From: Fulvia fulva | Lineage: Eukaryota; Ascomycota; Dothideomycetes; Mycosphaerellales; Mycosphaerellaceae | Direction: 5' to 3' | Length of the DNA stretch: 64,000 nucleotides | NCBI RefSeq assembly: GCF_020509005.1 | Contig: NC_063012.1 | Location: 372,001-436,000 of the forward strand | Shown: positions 30,921-40,563 of the stretch, in pieces | Position numbering within the stretch: position 1 is the stretch's first letter | How the letters are laid out: each line of letters begins with the position of its first letter | Made by a program: the position numbers and the translations under genes | The notes under the pieces: model-generated | Database searches by the model: none | What the model was told of the DNA's origin: nothing | What the model saw: the letters and a program-made list of their open reading frames with translations, nothing else

Positions 30921-31923
30921 ATCGCATAGGACGATCTGCTGACTGATGCATAGTGTCGTGTGCTATGGGCAGAAGCCTCTGGATGCCGTCCAGCATCAGT
31001 AACAAGTATATTGACGAACTTACGCCGCGATGCAGATGACCACATTGTATAGACCCGCTATGTTCAATGTACGTGCAGGCACGATCTCAAGCTTGGCAAC
31101 AGTGTCCTTTGAGAATGAAAGCGGAACGACTTGCAATGGGCCTGGTAGGGATGATAGCGTGGAGGATGCTGTGAAAGAAGCGACTGCTGGAGCTGACTTG
31201 GAGATCTATACAGGCAGGCACCGAGGGCTGGTGACCAAGTTGATTGCCGCCGAGCGCGTCGACTCCCTATCGAAGCGGAGGCCGTTGCTTCAACACGCTG
31301 GCATGTAGCTGAGTAGGGAGCTCCGAGTGATGCATTCGAGGGTACAGCGCGGCGATGTAGTCATGCGTTCATCATGTAGTCGTCGAAAAATCCGCTTGGC
31401 CATCACACCTCCCTGCTGCACACTGAAAGCCCTCCATCGACTGCACTCGCGACTCCGGCGAATGTGGGAAAGTGCCCGAGGCTGCAGTAACATCGAAAGT
31501 GTTCGCTTGTTCAGTACGCAGAATGATCTGACGGATGCATGTGTTGGGCATGCGGTCACTTTGACGGGGCGACCAATCTTGAGTACGCTGCGGCTATGTT
31601 CATGCCCACTCACGCGAGTGTTCTGAGTCATCTCAATCCGGTGTTGGTGGATCTTAGCTGGTCGAGGTAGAGAAAGAAGGAGGGAATGCGGCTGAATTGG
31701 CGGTCCATCATGCCCTACGTTTGTCTTCGTCAGGTCTGGTCGGAGGATGCGGAGTCAATTCACTACGACCAAGATCCCTAAACGTGGTGTGCTAGGCGTC
31801 GTGCGACCGAGTAGGCAACGACAATGGCCGACTTCAGCCAACCCGGACGAAGCGACTTGCCTCAGTAACTCCGCTAGCGTGCATATGACCCACAGCGGCA
31901 CGATGCAGTTATACATCACAACA
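30921..31923. other. Intergenic region
   Basis: About 1 kb. 30956-31002 may hold a former last exon of the methyltransferase. 31242-31262 is a short piece of the dispersed repeat family. No gene recognised otherwise. Confidence 0.4.
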
Positions 31924-32862
31924 ATGGCTTCAACCACGCCTCAGACGCCCAAAAGTGTCATCGTCTTCGGCCCAACTGGCAACATCGGTTCCTACTGCGC
32001 GCGCACAGCGGCTCAGCATGGAGCCAAAGTCCACCTCGCTATGCGCGACACCTCGAAATCTATCCCAGGCCTCTCCTCTGAACAGGAAAAGGAAGGTCCC
32101 TTCGCCCGAGTTCAAGCAGACCTGACAGACCCGGAACTCGTCGCCTCAGCAGTATCCCACTCAAGCGCCAAGCACGCTTTCATCTACGCCGCCCATGGCT
32201 CTAAGGACGCTATGAAATCCACAATCCAAGCCCTCAAAGACAACGGAATTGAACTGGTCGTCTTCTTGAGTAGCTTCACCGTCCCTAGATCAATAAGAGA
32301 CGTTCCGCGGAGCGAGGTGATTCCCTATTGGCATGCCACTGTGGAAGTAAGTCTAGAAGACGTCTACGGCGCCGGGAACTTCGTGGCTCTCAGGCCCGGT
32401 GCCTCCGCCACAAACTGTCTACGCTGGGCCTCTAGCGCAAATTTAGGCCACGTCTCGCTCTACGGCCCCAAATTCAAAATGGACTGCATCACGCCCGGTG
32501 ACATGGGCCGTGTCGCTGGGACCATCCTCGCCAACGGACCTCAAGATGGTGACACGCATGTCTACCTCTACGGACCTCAGGTACTAATACAGCAGGAGAT
32601 GGTAGAGACGATTGGGAAAGCTGTGGGTACGGCGGTGGAAGTGAAGGGACAAACGCCGGAGGAGGCGACGGAGCAGTTCGTCAAGGCGGGGTCGCCGAAG
32701 CCGGTTATTGATTATATGGTGTTGAGATTAAGTGATGATGAGGCTCAGGCGGTGGAGAGGATGCGGTATGAGGAGAGGGTGGGGAATGTGAAGAGGTATA
32801 CGGGCAGAGAGTCACAAGGGTTTGAGGAGTGGGTGGGGGAGAATAGGGAGTTGTTTGCTTAG
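31924..32862 (+). CDS. NmrA-like NAD(P)-binding protein
   Basis: Atypical short-chain dehydrogenase of the NmrA/isoflavone-reductase type; such proteins act as redox sensors or reductases. The Rossmann motif GPTGNIG occurs at residues 16-22 (VIVFGPTGNIGSYCART), with LVVFLSSFTVPRS and NFVALRPGASATN further on. The usual YxxxK catalytic pair of classical SDRs is not evident. I chose ATG 31924 (312 aa), the start closest to the Rossmann fold; upstream in-frame ATGs add a weakly coding leader. Single exon. Confidence 0.8.
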   Translation: MASTTPQTPKSVIVFGPTGNIGSYCARTAAQHGAKVHLAMRDTSKSIPGLSSEQEKEGPFARVQADLTDPELVASAVSHSSAKHAFIYAAHGSKDAMKSTIQALKDNGIELVVFLSSFTVPRSIRDVPRSEVIPYWHATVEVSLEDVYGAGNFVALRPGASATNCLRWASSANLGHVSLYGPKFKMDCITPGDMGRVAGTILANGPQDGDTHVYLYGPQVLIQQEMVETIGKAVGTAVEVKGQTPEEATEQFVKAGSPKPVIDYMVLRLSDDEAQAVERMRYEERVGNVKRYTGRESQGFEEWVGENRELFA

Positions 32863-33056
32863 TGTTGTGTGTGTGTGTATTGGGGTCTTCCTGTGGCAGT
32901 AAAATGTGCAATGACCTTCCAGTCTAGTCGGTTGTCTTGTCCTGGCGGCAAGCAAATGCAGGTTTGTTTGTAGCTCGTTCTTTTGTTCTCGCTGCGCCGA
33001 TGCCTTATAAGTTCGATGAATCGCCACAGAGTAACGTTCACCAGAAACGTACCAGA

Positions 33057-33535
33057 ATGGCAGCAGACGATGAGTTTGTGAGTATACTCTCTATCGAGAC
33101 CCTCCGTACTTACTGACACCATACCAGAGCTCCGCTCTCAAAAACGACATCCACAAAGCCATCGACATCCTCACCAAGCAAATCATCAAAACCTCAAACT
33201 TCCATCCAAGTCATGAAACCGGCACCAACACACCGCAAGACGCGACCTCCCAGTATCTCCTCGGTGCAGCAACCAAGCACGAAGATGCATTCCGGTTTCT
33301 GAGACACGCTAGAGGAGAGGATCCCAATGTGTGTCTGCTAGACTGCAAAGACTGCAACTGCTACAATCTGTCTCAGAATGCGAGTCTGGTGCTATTAGTA
33401 ATTTTGCTTGGGTTGGCCATGATGTCGGCTTGGACCTTGTGGAAGAAGCCGAAGGGGAAGGACGAGATGGCGAAGTTGGGGTTGAGCGGGCTTGCGCTTG
33501 TGGTGCTTTGGGTTATGTACAATGACTTACCCTGA
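33057..33535 (+). CDS. Small two-TM membrane protein, family member 1 (142 aa)
   Basis: Tiny first exon 33057-33077 (MAADDEF), 50-nt intron (33078-33127, GTGAGT, branch CTGAC, ...ACCAG), then 33128-33535. An N-terminal helical region (ALKNDIHKAIDILTKQIIKT) is followed by QYLLGAATKHEDAFRFLRHA, a Cys cluster (CLLDCKDCNC), TM1 (SLVLLVILLGLAMMSAW), a short basic loop (LWKKPKGKDE) and TM2 (LGLSGLALVVLWVMY). The layout matches two further genes at 35634 and 36290. Family unknown. It is the only intact copy of the three. Confidence 0.75.
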
Positions 33536-33621
33536 GTTCAAATGTCGAGGACTGAAGCTGGGCGCGTGGAGCTGCACGGAGCGATTGGAGAGAGTGGATC
33601 ACGCGAGAGTCCTCCGTAGTG

Positions 33622-35026
33622 TTACTCATCATCATCGCTCCAGTAGTACGCTGCAAGTTGTTCCATGGCTGTGTTCTCTTGAGCAGGATGCTTCGTAGGT
33701 GTGTAATGATCAAGACGATACTGGTCCAGATGCGGCATGTCTGGACGCTGTTCAAGTAGCCATTCGTTCAAAGCTGTTTCAGCAGCCACGTCGTTCGTAA
33801 TGTACATGCCAGAAAGGTACTCGGAAAGAGAGACCGGAGCAAGCATAGCGCCAGGGTCACCATGGAACAGTGATGTTGCTTGCACTTTCTCCAGACGAAG
33901 GATTCTCGGGATTTGTTCGAACAATAATGGTACATTGCCGACGACCATCTCTTGCAGGTTTGATAGACTGTATATGCGGCCACACTGCGTAGTCGCAGTC
34001 AAATATGGCAGGATAAGGCCCACGAGCTTGACCGATTTCTTTGTCCCAATGATCTTTAGCAAACAACAGCTAGAGTCGTCGTATAGCGCGAGCTCTCTTC
34101 AAGAATCACGTAAGCTCAGCAAAGATGTGTCGCCTAGTGCTCTGGTCATTGACGAAGTGGGCATCGATGTACAGGTCAGTGAGATGGTAGAAAGCAATGC
34201 CCATAAAAGCAAGCTTCTGAAGGACGGTCTTGCCAGGCAAGTCCGGTTGCATTAGTGCATAGCGGTCTTGCACATAAGTCTGCAGCCTTAATGCCGAAAC
34301 TGCACTGCCTTGTTGTTGCAGCTTTTGACTGCGTGCAGCGATACTTAGGAGCAGCGATTGGGCAGCTTTGGTGGATATAATGTTCAGTCTCCTTGTCTCA
34401 GAGTCAATCGCTACGAACCAATTATGCGGGCCAGTATGGATCACTTTGTACAGTCGCCGCCACAGAGGCCACTCGTTGGCTGAGCCATGTGTAGGTGTGT
34501 GGAATGACACACACGTGGCGTTGGCCTCGACAAGATTTGGAAGCTTGCTCATGGTCTTCGCAAATGCTATGCCTTCCTGGGGTATGCCCTACAGCCTCTG
34601 TTCTCGCCAGAGACGCGTATACACTTCCCAACCCGACTCGATGTCGCGCGCCGATAGCGTCTGGCCGGGGACAGCTTTCCACTCCTGCCATTCGCCTTGT
34701 CCTCCAAGGCGAATATCATGTTCTAGCCATGTAGTGAAATCGGGCTTCAGCTCCAGTGACATTGCATACTTCTCAATGCAGTCGAAGTCGGTCATGATGT
34801 CACAGAAGAACGTGACTTTCTTGACATGCTTCGCCAGGTGATTTGAGCCCGCAATGCTTTCGAAGTTCGCTAGAGGCTCCTGAAGCATTGCAAGATAGAC
34901 CTGCTCGAAGACGAATGGTGTAGCAACATGCCGAAAGTCCTTGCTCACAACTCGTAGGGCCTTTTGCGATGGATGGTCGCAGAAGTCCGCGATCTCGACC
35001 AGCAGCTCTATGGGCAGGCTGTCCAT
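33622..35026 (-). pseudogene. F-box protein gene, broken by nonsense codon and frameshift
   Basis: ATG 35026 starts an F-box-like motif (MDSLPIELLVEIADFCDHPSQKALRVV). The frame stops at TAG 34589-34591 (after WREQRL) but continues in the same frame (AFAKTMSKLPNLVEANATC-like reading) to TGA 34106-34108. Downstream coding potential (LLKIIGTKKSVKLVGLILPYL, ending AAYYWSDDDE) is in another frame from about 34095 to 33622. The TAG is one C-to-T change from CAG (Gln). It lies between two copies of the small two-TM gene family. Confidence 0.75.
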
Positions 35027-35287
35027 CGTCAGATCCGTGGCTCGAGGCTGACGTGAACATTGAGGTGTTAGAGACGTGAGTGGTATGAGCTGGAAGCCGC
35101 GAGTTGTGGGCACGCCAGACGACAAGGTTCGTTCAAGGCTTGGCCCTATGATGAGCGTAGCGGTCATTTCCATACACGCCTCAGTACGCAGATCGACCCT
35201 GCATAGATCAAGTGCTGTTGACGAAGTCCATTGCCGGTTGAATTATTCCAAGGTTGCAACAACTGGCCTTTGTAGTCGGATCATCTA

Positions 35288-35418
35288 GATCACGGAGACT
35301 AAGCACTTGCGAGCGCTTAGCGTAGGTCGCTACAGCACAATCTATACATCGCTTTAGTACGCCAGACACTTTGAGCAATAATGTTTTAGACGAAGGTAGA
35401 CGACGCGCTCGGCGGCAA
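35288..35418 (-). repeat. Dispersed repeat, copy 3
   Basis: On the minus strand it reads GCCGCCGAGCGCGTCGTCTA, then ACATTATTGCTCAAAGTGTC and AAGCGATGTATAG. Homology with copy 2 extends to about 35222. Confidence 0.6.
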
Positions 35419-35633
35419 CGAACTGTCTCCACAGCCCTTGGGTGCTCGTAGCAGGCTTTCCAACACTGTTCGCTTTGTCCAGCAGATTCAGACCTACTAG
35501 CAAACTGCAATTAGCTTGCTGAAGAATTCCGTAATCTTTATGGTCCAGAGTATACAGTACAGTGACCAATTCCACACCGTGACGATGAAGAAGCACCAGT
35601 TCGAGAGGAACCAAGTGATCATCCAGGCACACA

Positions 35634-36038
35634 ATGGCTCCACAGGTCAGGCTTTCTCGCCAACCCAGCCCGTAGCGATGAACTGACCTCGAAACTCCAG
35701 AACCAAGACATACTCAGAGCATGCTACCAAATCGCAAGCGAGATCGTCTCAGTGGCCTTGCCAACCTCGACGAGCCAACACACACCGAACGATCCAGCCT
35801 AGCACGGTACCTACTGAAGGCCGTGAAAGAAGGTGCCACAGCAAAGGGACTCGTCTACCACGCCCAAGATCCCGGCAGAGTCGTGAGGCTTCACTCGATG
35901 CTTAATTCCTTGCTGCTCGTGTTCGCAGTCATGTTGGGCCTGGAGCTTTGGCCACGGTGGGAAAAACTTGACGAGAAAGACTGGTTCAGACTGGGTGTCG
36001 GATGTGGATTGCTCTTGGTGGTCGCTATAGCGTGGTAG
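35634..36038 (+). CDS. Small two-TM membrane protein, family member 2 (possibly defective)
   Basis: Exon 1 is 12 nt (MAPQ), intron 35646 onward. Two acceptors are possible. The first (ending 35700) gives NQDILRACYQIASEIVSVALPT, which resembles member 1 but stops at a TAG about 90 bases on. The second (ending 35717) gives SMLPNRKRDRLSGLANLDEP and runs through RYLLKAVKEGATAKGL, TM1 (SLLLVFAVMLGLEL), the loop LWPRWEKLDEKDWFRL and TM2 (GVGCGLLLVVAIAW) to 36038. So the ancestral frame appears shifted near 35795, and a cryptic acceptor may rescue a shortened N-terminus. Function unknown. Confidence 0.6.
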
Positions 36039-36121
36039 GATACGGCTTGAGTGGCTCTGGGTGTGAAAGAGTTGAGTCAGCTGCGGGTAAGGTAGAGCTG
36101 CGCCTGTCGTTGTGTTCGGTC

Positions 36122-36239
36122 TCGTCTAGGCTGCGGTTTGCATGTTCGAATGAGCTCACTGTCCTAAGGCTGCATCGGCCTCGTCCAGGCTGCAATTGGC
36201 ATGTTCGAATGCGCTCACTACCCTGAGGCTGCATCGGCA
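36122..36239 (+). repeat. Tandem duplication, 2 x 59 bp
   Basis: Two adjacent 59-bp units (36122-36180, 36181-36239) share GTTCGAATG, GCTCACT, GGCTGCATCGGC blocks with scattered mismatches. It lies 80 bases after the end of family member 2. Confidence 0.75.
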
Positions 36240-36289
36240 TAGGCAATGAAGGCGCGTCCAGTCTGTCCGACAGGATCCAGTACATTTGA

Positions 36290-36559
36290 CAACCACATCC
36301 ACTTCCGAGGGTTGTTGATAGCCACGACCTCGCCAAAGCCTTCGTAGATCGTATCGACAGCCACGATGTCCCTGTGGTGCAGTGCGCATCGAGCACAGTG
36401 GCGGATCGACACAACCCCCCCCCCCCCATTCGATTTGTACTTGTCGTGTCACTGGTCTTGATCTGCAGCGCTCTAGCCATCAAGCTGTGGCCACGTCGAG
36501 ATCGTTTGGAGCGGTTAGATTTTGTCCGGCTGCTCGTTGCAATCCGCTTCCTCTTCTAG
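36290..36559 (+). pseudogene. Remnant of small two-TM membrane protein gene, family member 3
   Basis: An open frame with no ATG start carries DLAKAFVDRIDSHDVPVV, then a C13 run (36415-36427) encoding four prolines, TM1 (VLVVSLVLICSALAI), the family loop LWPRRDRLERLDFVRL and a truncated end (LLVAIRFLF). The loop closely matches LWPRWEKLDEKDWFRL of member 2. The N-terminal half and a full TM2 are missing. Confidence 0.6.
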
Positions 36560-36773
36560 GTTGGCTCGCAGTGAGGAAAGTGGGAGGCTTGGTGTGGTCA
36601 AGGATGTATGTCTCAAGTAGAAATGCCTGAGAGGGCTGGAGAGAAGGCGATCATGGCATTATCGCTGTGATGCTACATATGATACAAAGCTCATGCTATG
36701 TGAGCTCTCGTGTGGCATGTCTAGTCAGGAACAAACGCCGCGCGGAAAAAGGCATCCTTCCATGCCGGGTCGT

Positions 36774-38149
36774 CTAGTTGTACTGTGCGTACACTGCAGT
36801 CGAGCTGAACTTCGTTCCACCTCGGATGACCTTCTCGACAGCACTCAGGAAGTCCTTCTCGCTAGCGACCTTTCTTCGTGCGCGAATGGCAAACATGCCT
36901 GCCTCTGTCGCTACCGACCGCAACTCAGCGCCAGTCGCGTTTGGACACAGACGCGAGATCAGCTCCCATCTGATATCGCGCTCCACGGACATGGACTTGG
37001 CGTGGATTCGAAGAATGTTAGCACGTCCCTCCATGTCTGGCAACGCGAACTCGATCTTTCGGTCTATTCGGCCGGGTCGCATGAGGGCTGGGTCGAGTGT
37101 GCTGGGTCTGTTTGTTGCGAACATGACCTTGATGTTTCCTCTGCTGTCGAAACCGTCGAGTTGTGTGATGAGCTCCAGCATAGTTCTCTGGACCTCGTTG
37201 TCTCCACCTGCACCGTCGTCGAAACGTGCTCCTCCTACAGCATCAATCTCGTCGAAGAAGATGATGCATGCCTTCTTTGTCCGTGCCATCTCGAAAAGCT
37301 CACGCACCATACGTGCACCCTCTCCAACGTATTTCTGGACCAGCTCGGAACCAATAACACGGATGAAGGTCGCGTCTGTCCTGTTTGCGACGGCTCGTGC
37401 GCAAAGTGTCTTTCCCGTTCCTGGTGGACCGTAGAGCAGCGCACCCTTGGGAGGATCGATTCCGAGGTTGACGAATCGCTCTGGTGATAGAAGTGGCATC
37501 TCGACGACTTCTCGTAGCTTCTCGATCTGCTCTTTGCAACCACCAACGTCTCCGTATGTGACATCCGGCTTGTCCTCAACCGTCATCATCGTCACGCTGG
37601 GGTCGATCTTCGGTGGTAGCGGCAGCATAATCTGGTACTTGTTGCGGTCGACACCCACGCGCATGCCCTCCTCGATATCGGTGGGAGACACGCGCTCACC
37701 CAGGTTCACCACGAACTTGGCGATCTGCTTGACGTTGATGACATACTTGCTCTTTTCGCTGTCCTTCTCGTCGGGGATGATCTTGGTACATCTTGCGACT
37801 TGTAGCGGTTGCTCTTCGCTCATGCGCTGTCGGTCGGCCGCAATGTCCCAGAGATGTGGTGGCGCAAGACCGGTATCTGACTCCTTGACGCCGATCTTCT
37901 CGTTTACTGATGTCTGCTTGTCCTTGATGGCCTTTTCGAGCTGCTTTAATGCTTCGGCGTATGGCGCGCTGTTGTATGTCTTGAGCACTTGGATGTCCCT
38001 AGGTGAGCGTTAGCCAGGTATGCCGTCGTCTCTATATTGATAGGGTGGACATACTCATCTGTGAGCGGTGTGATCTTCTTCTCCTCCTGCTCATCGTCGG
38101 CGAACTTCTTCTGGTACTTCTCCCAGTTCGAGCCTGTTGCCGACGGCAT
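36774..38149 (-). CDS. RPT1: 26S proteasome regulatory subunit Rpt1 (AAA ATPase)
   Basis: Subunit of the hexameric ATPase ring of the 19S particle, which unfolds and feeds ubiquitinated proteins to the 20S core. Two exons: 38055-38149 ([15 protein letters not shown]...LTDE) and 36774-37998 ([13 protein letters not shown] onward), separated by a 56-nt intron (GTATGT, branch CTAAC, ...CCTAG). Total 439 aa. N-terminal coiled coil, OB region, then AAA domain: Walker A GPPGTGKT (about 222-229), Walker [10 protein letters not shown] (277-285), arginine-finger segment [11 protein letters not shown], and C-terminus AQYN. It is head-to-head with CCT4. Confidence 0.96.
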
Positions 38150-38562
38150 CGTGGATCAACCTCCGGGAGGCGTGTGATGTGTTTCGAGGTGTTGATGCGT
38201 GTCGGGGATGGTATCGGCGGGGATTTGACTATGTCGAGGTGATGCGATCGAGTGGGTGATGTATGGACAGGTGAGAGGTGATGATGTGGTGTGTTGTTTG
38301 GTGTTCGGCGATGGTGATGGAGAGCTGCGGCGAGGCGGTCGTGGTTGCGTACATGTACCTTGACGTGTGACTGGGGAAGGTCGGCCGACACAATTCTTCC
38401 AACGCGAACAACTTCTGGCACGCGCTCAGCAACGAAACACTGCAAGCACACCCTCACCACATACTGTACATACAGAGCTGTACATACAGAGCTGTACATA
38501 CAGAGCTGTACATACAGAGCTGTACATACACCAACACATTGCAGTAGGAGAAAGTCACAATC
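38150..38562. promoter_or_regulatory. Divergent promoter region, RPT1 / CCT4
   Basis: A 413-base gap between divergent genes for protein quality control. It contains the 14-bp tandem repeat at 38465-38530 next to the CCT4 start. Confidence 0.5.
38465..38530 (+). repeat. 14-bp minisatellite upstream of CCT4
   Basis: TGTACATACAGAGC repeated 4.7 times without a mismatch, ending 32 bases before the CCT4 start codon, so probably in the 5' leader. Each unit includes the palindrome TGTACA. Confidence 0.9.
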
Positions 38563-40185
38563 ATGGCGCAGACGGCGCCTGCAAACGCTGGCAACAATGC
38601 CTTCAAGGACAAGGCCAAGCCCCAGGCTGTGAGAGAGGGAAACATCACAGCAGCGCGTGCAGTGGCCGATGCGATCAGAACATCGCTGGGACCGCGTGGA
38701 ATGGACAAGATGATCCAGACCGGCAAGGGCGAGACGATCATCACCAACGACGGAAACACCATGCTCAAGGACATGAGTGTGATGCACCCCGCCGCGAAGA
38801 TGCTGGTCGACCTCGCGAATGCTCAGGACATCGAGGCGGGAGACGGTACAACCTCAGTCGTCATCATCGCTGGTAGTCTGCTGGGTGCTGCCGAGCGGTT
38901 ACTGGCAAAGGGCATCCACCCCACCATCATCAGCGAGAGTTTCCAGCGGGCAGCCGCCCGTGCAGTGCAGATACTGGAAGACATCTCAGTGCCCATCGAC
39001 CTTGCAGATCGACAGACCCTCCTCAAAGCAGCATCGACTTCACTTTCCTCCAAAATCATCGCACAGGAGCCCAAGCTGCCACCCATGGCAGTGGATGCCG
39101 TCCTCCGAACCATCAACCCAAACAACGCACAAAACGTCGACCTTCGCAACATTCGCATATTGAAGAAGGCAGGTGGTGTGATTGACGACTCCGAGATGGT
39201 CGACGGTCTCGTCCTCAGCCAACAGGCGATCAAGAGCGCAGGAGGACCAACGCGCATAGAGAAGGCCAAGATCGCTCTGATCCAGTTCCAGCTCAGCCCG
39301 CCCAAGCCAGACATGGAGAACCAGATCGTCGTCAACGACTACCGACAAATGGACAAGATCCTAAAGGAGGAGCGGACGTACCTGCTCAACATGGTCAAGA
39401 AGATCAAGAAGGCCAAGTGCAACGTTCTGCTCATACAGAAGAGTATCCTCCGAGACGCCGTCAACGACCTCAGCTTGCACTTCCTGCACAAACTCGGCAT
39501 TATGTGTTTGAAAGACATTGAGAGAGACGAGGTGGAGTTCATTTGCAAGTCCACCGGATGCAAGCCAATTGCAGACATCGACTCGTTCACAGAAGACAAG
39601 CTCGGCTCAGCAGATCTGGTGGAGGAAGTGTCAAATCTCGGCTCACGGTATACTCGCGTGTCAGGCGTGAAGCTGTCGAACCCCAACGCACCCAAGACAG
39701 TCTCGATCGTAGCACGAGGCGCCAACCCGCTCATTCTCGACGAAGCAGAGCGAAGCTTACACGATGCCATGTGTGTCATTCGTTGTCTTGTCAAGAAGCG
39801 AGCTCTTCTTCCAGGCGGTGGTGCACCAGAGATGGCAGTCTCGACATTGCTCGCGCAGGAGTCACTAACGGCGCAATACCCGGACAGCACATGCTTCAAG
39901 GCGTTCGCTGACGCACTGGAGATTGTGCCGGTCACGCTCGCAGAGAACGCCGGGCTTAACAGCATCAAGGTCGTCACGGAGCTTAGAGCGCGGCATGCAA
40001 AGGGCGAGGCAAATGTGGGCGTTAGCATCAAGCGCGGCGGCGTTGGCGTCATGGGAGGAGAGGACCAGAGCACGTCGGGAGAAGGTGTCATGCAACCCTT
40101 ATTGGTCAGCACCAGCGCTATTGAGCTGGCGAGTGAGACGGTCAAGATGATTCTGAGGATCGATGACATTGCTCTGTCGAGATAG
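38563..40185 (+). CDS. CCT4: T-complex protein 1 subunit delta (CCT4)
   Basis: Subunit of the cytosolic TRiC/CCT chaperonin that folds actin, tubulin and WD40 proteins. The 540-aa single-exon product shows the group II chaperonin motifs [12 protein letters not shown] (about 40-51), [23 protein letters not shown] (93-104), and [13 protein letters not shown]. Delta assignment rests on sequences such as [36 protein letters not shown] and the ending [12 protein letters not shown]. Confidence 0.96.
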   Translation: MAQTAPANAGNNAFKDKAKPQAVREGNITAARAVADAIRTSLGPRGMDKMIQTGKGETIITNDGNTMLKDMSVMHPAAKMLVDLANAQDIEAGDGTTSVVIIAGSLLGAAERLLAKGIHPTIISESFQRAAARAVQILEDISVPIDLADRQTLLKAASTSLSSKIIAQEPKLPPMAVDAVLRTINPNNAQNVDLRNIRILKKAGGVIDDSEMVDGLVLSQQAIKSAGGPTRIEKAKIALIQFQLSPPKPDMENQIVVNDYRQMDKILKEERTYLLNMVKKIKKAKCNVLLIQKSILRDAVNDLSLHFLHKLGIMCLKDIERDEVEFICKSTGCKPIADIDSFTEDKLGSADLVEEVSNLGSRYTRVSGVKLSNPNAPKTVSIVARGANPLILDEAERSLHDAMCVIRCLVKKRALLPGGGAPEMAVSTLLAQESLTAQYPDSTCFKAFADALEIVPVTLAENAGLNSIKVVTELRARHAKGEANVGVSIKRGGVGVMGGEDQSTSGEGVMQPLLVSTSAIELASETVKMILRIDDIALSR

Positions 40186-40563
40186 TGTGGCTGCAGAAGT
40201 CATTGTAGACAGATACGAAATGCACGAACAGCCGCCCAGTTCACGGCGGCGATGATGCAATGTGTTAGATCGAGCTCCTTGCTCTCATCACTTCTGTCTC
40301 TCCTACCGCATCGACATCAACCACAGCCTTTCCTATCTGTTCTGTGCTTGATCTTACAGTACATGTATACTTGACACGTTGTCATGTGATGCGGCGATTT
40401 AGCCGAGACTGCGCCGCTTCTCGCGACGCGCCACTTCGCGTCGTCTTCAACATGTCCAAACACAGCTGCACACGACAATCACGAGACATCACTACACACA
40501 CCCACATTGGTTGGCCAATGCCTCGCTCCGGAGCCCGAATATCTGCATCTGCGATGACTTGGT
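40186..40563. other. Intergenic CCT4-DNA2
   Basis: About 380 bases holding the presumed CCT4 3' UTR and DNA2 promoter. Nothing specific recognised. Confidence 0.4.

Noticed and set aside
38032..38787. Open frame across the RPT1/CCT4 intergenic region
   Set aside because: It is antisense to CCT4 and RPT1 starts and includes the 14-bp minisatellite; no family features.
39339..40169. Minus-strand open frame opposite CCT4
   Set aside because: Antisense shadow of a highly conserved gene.
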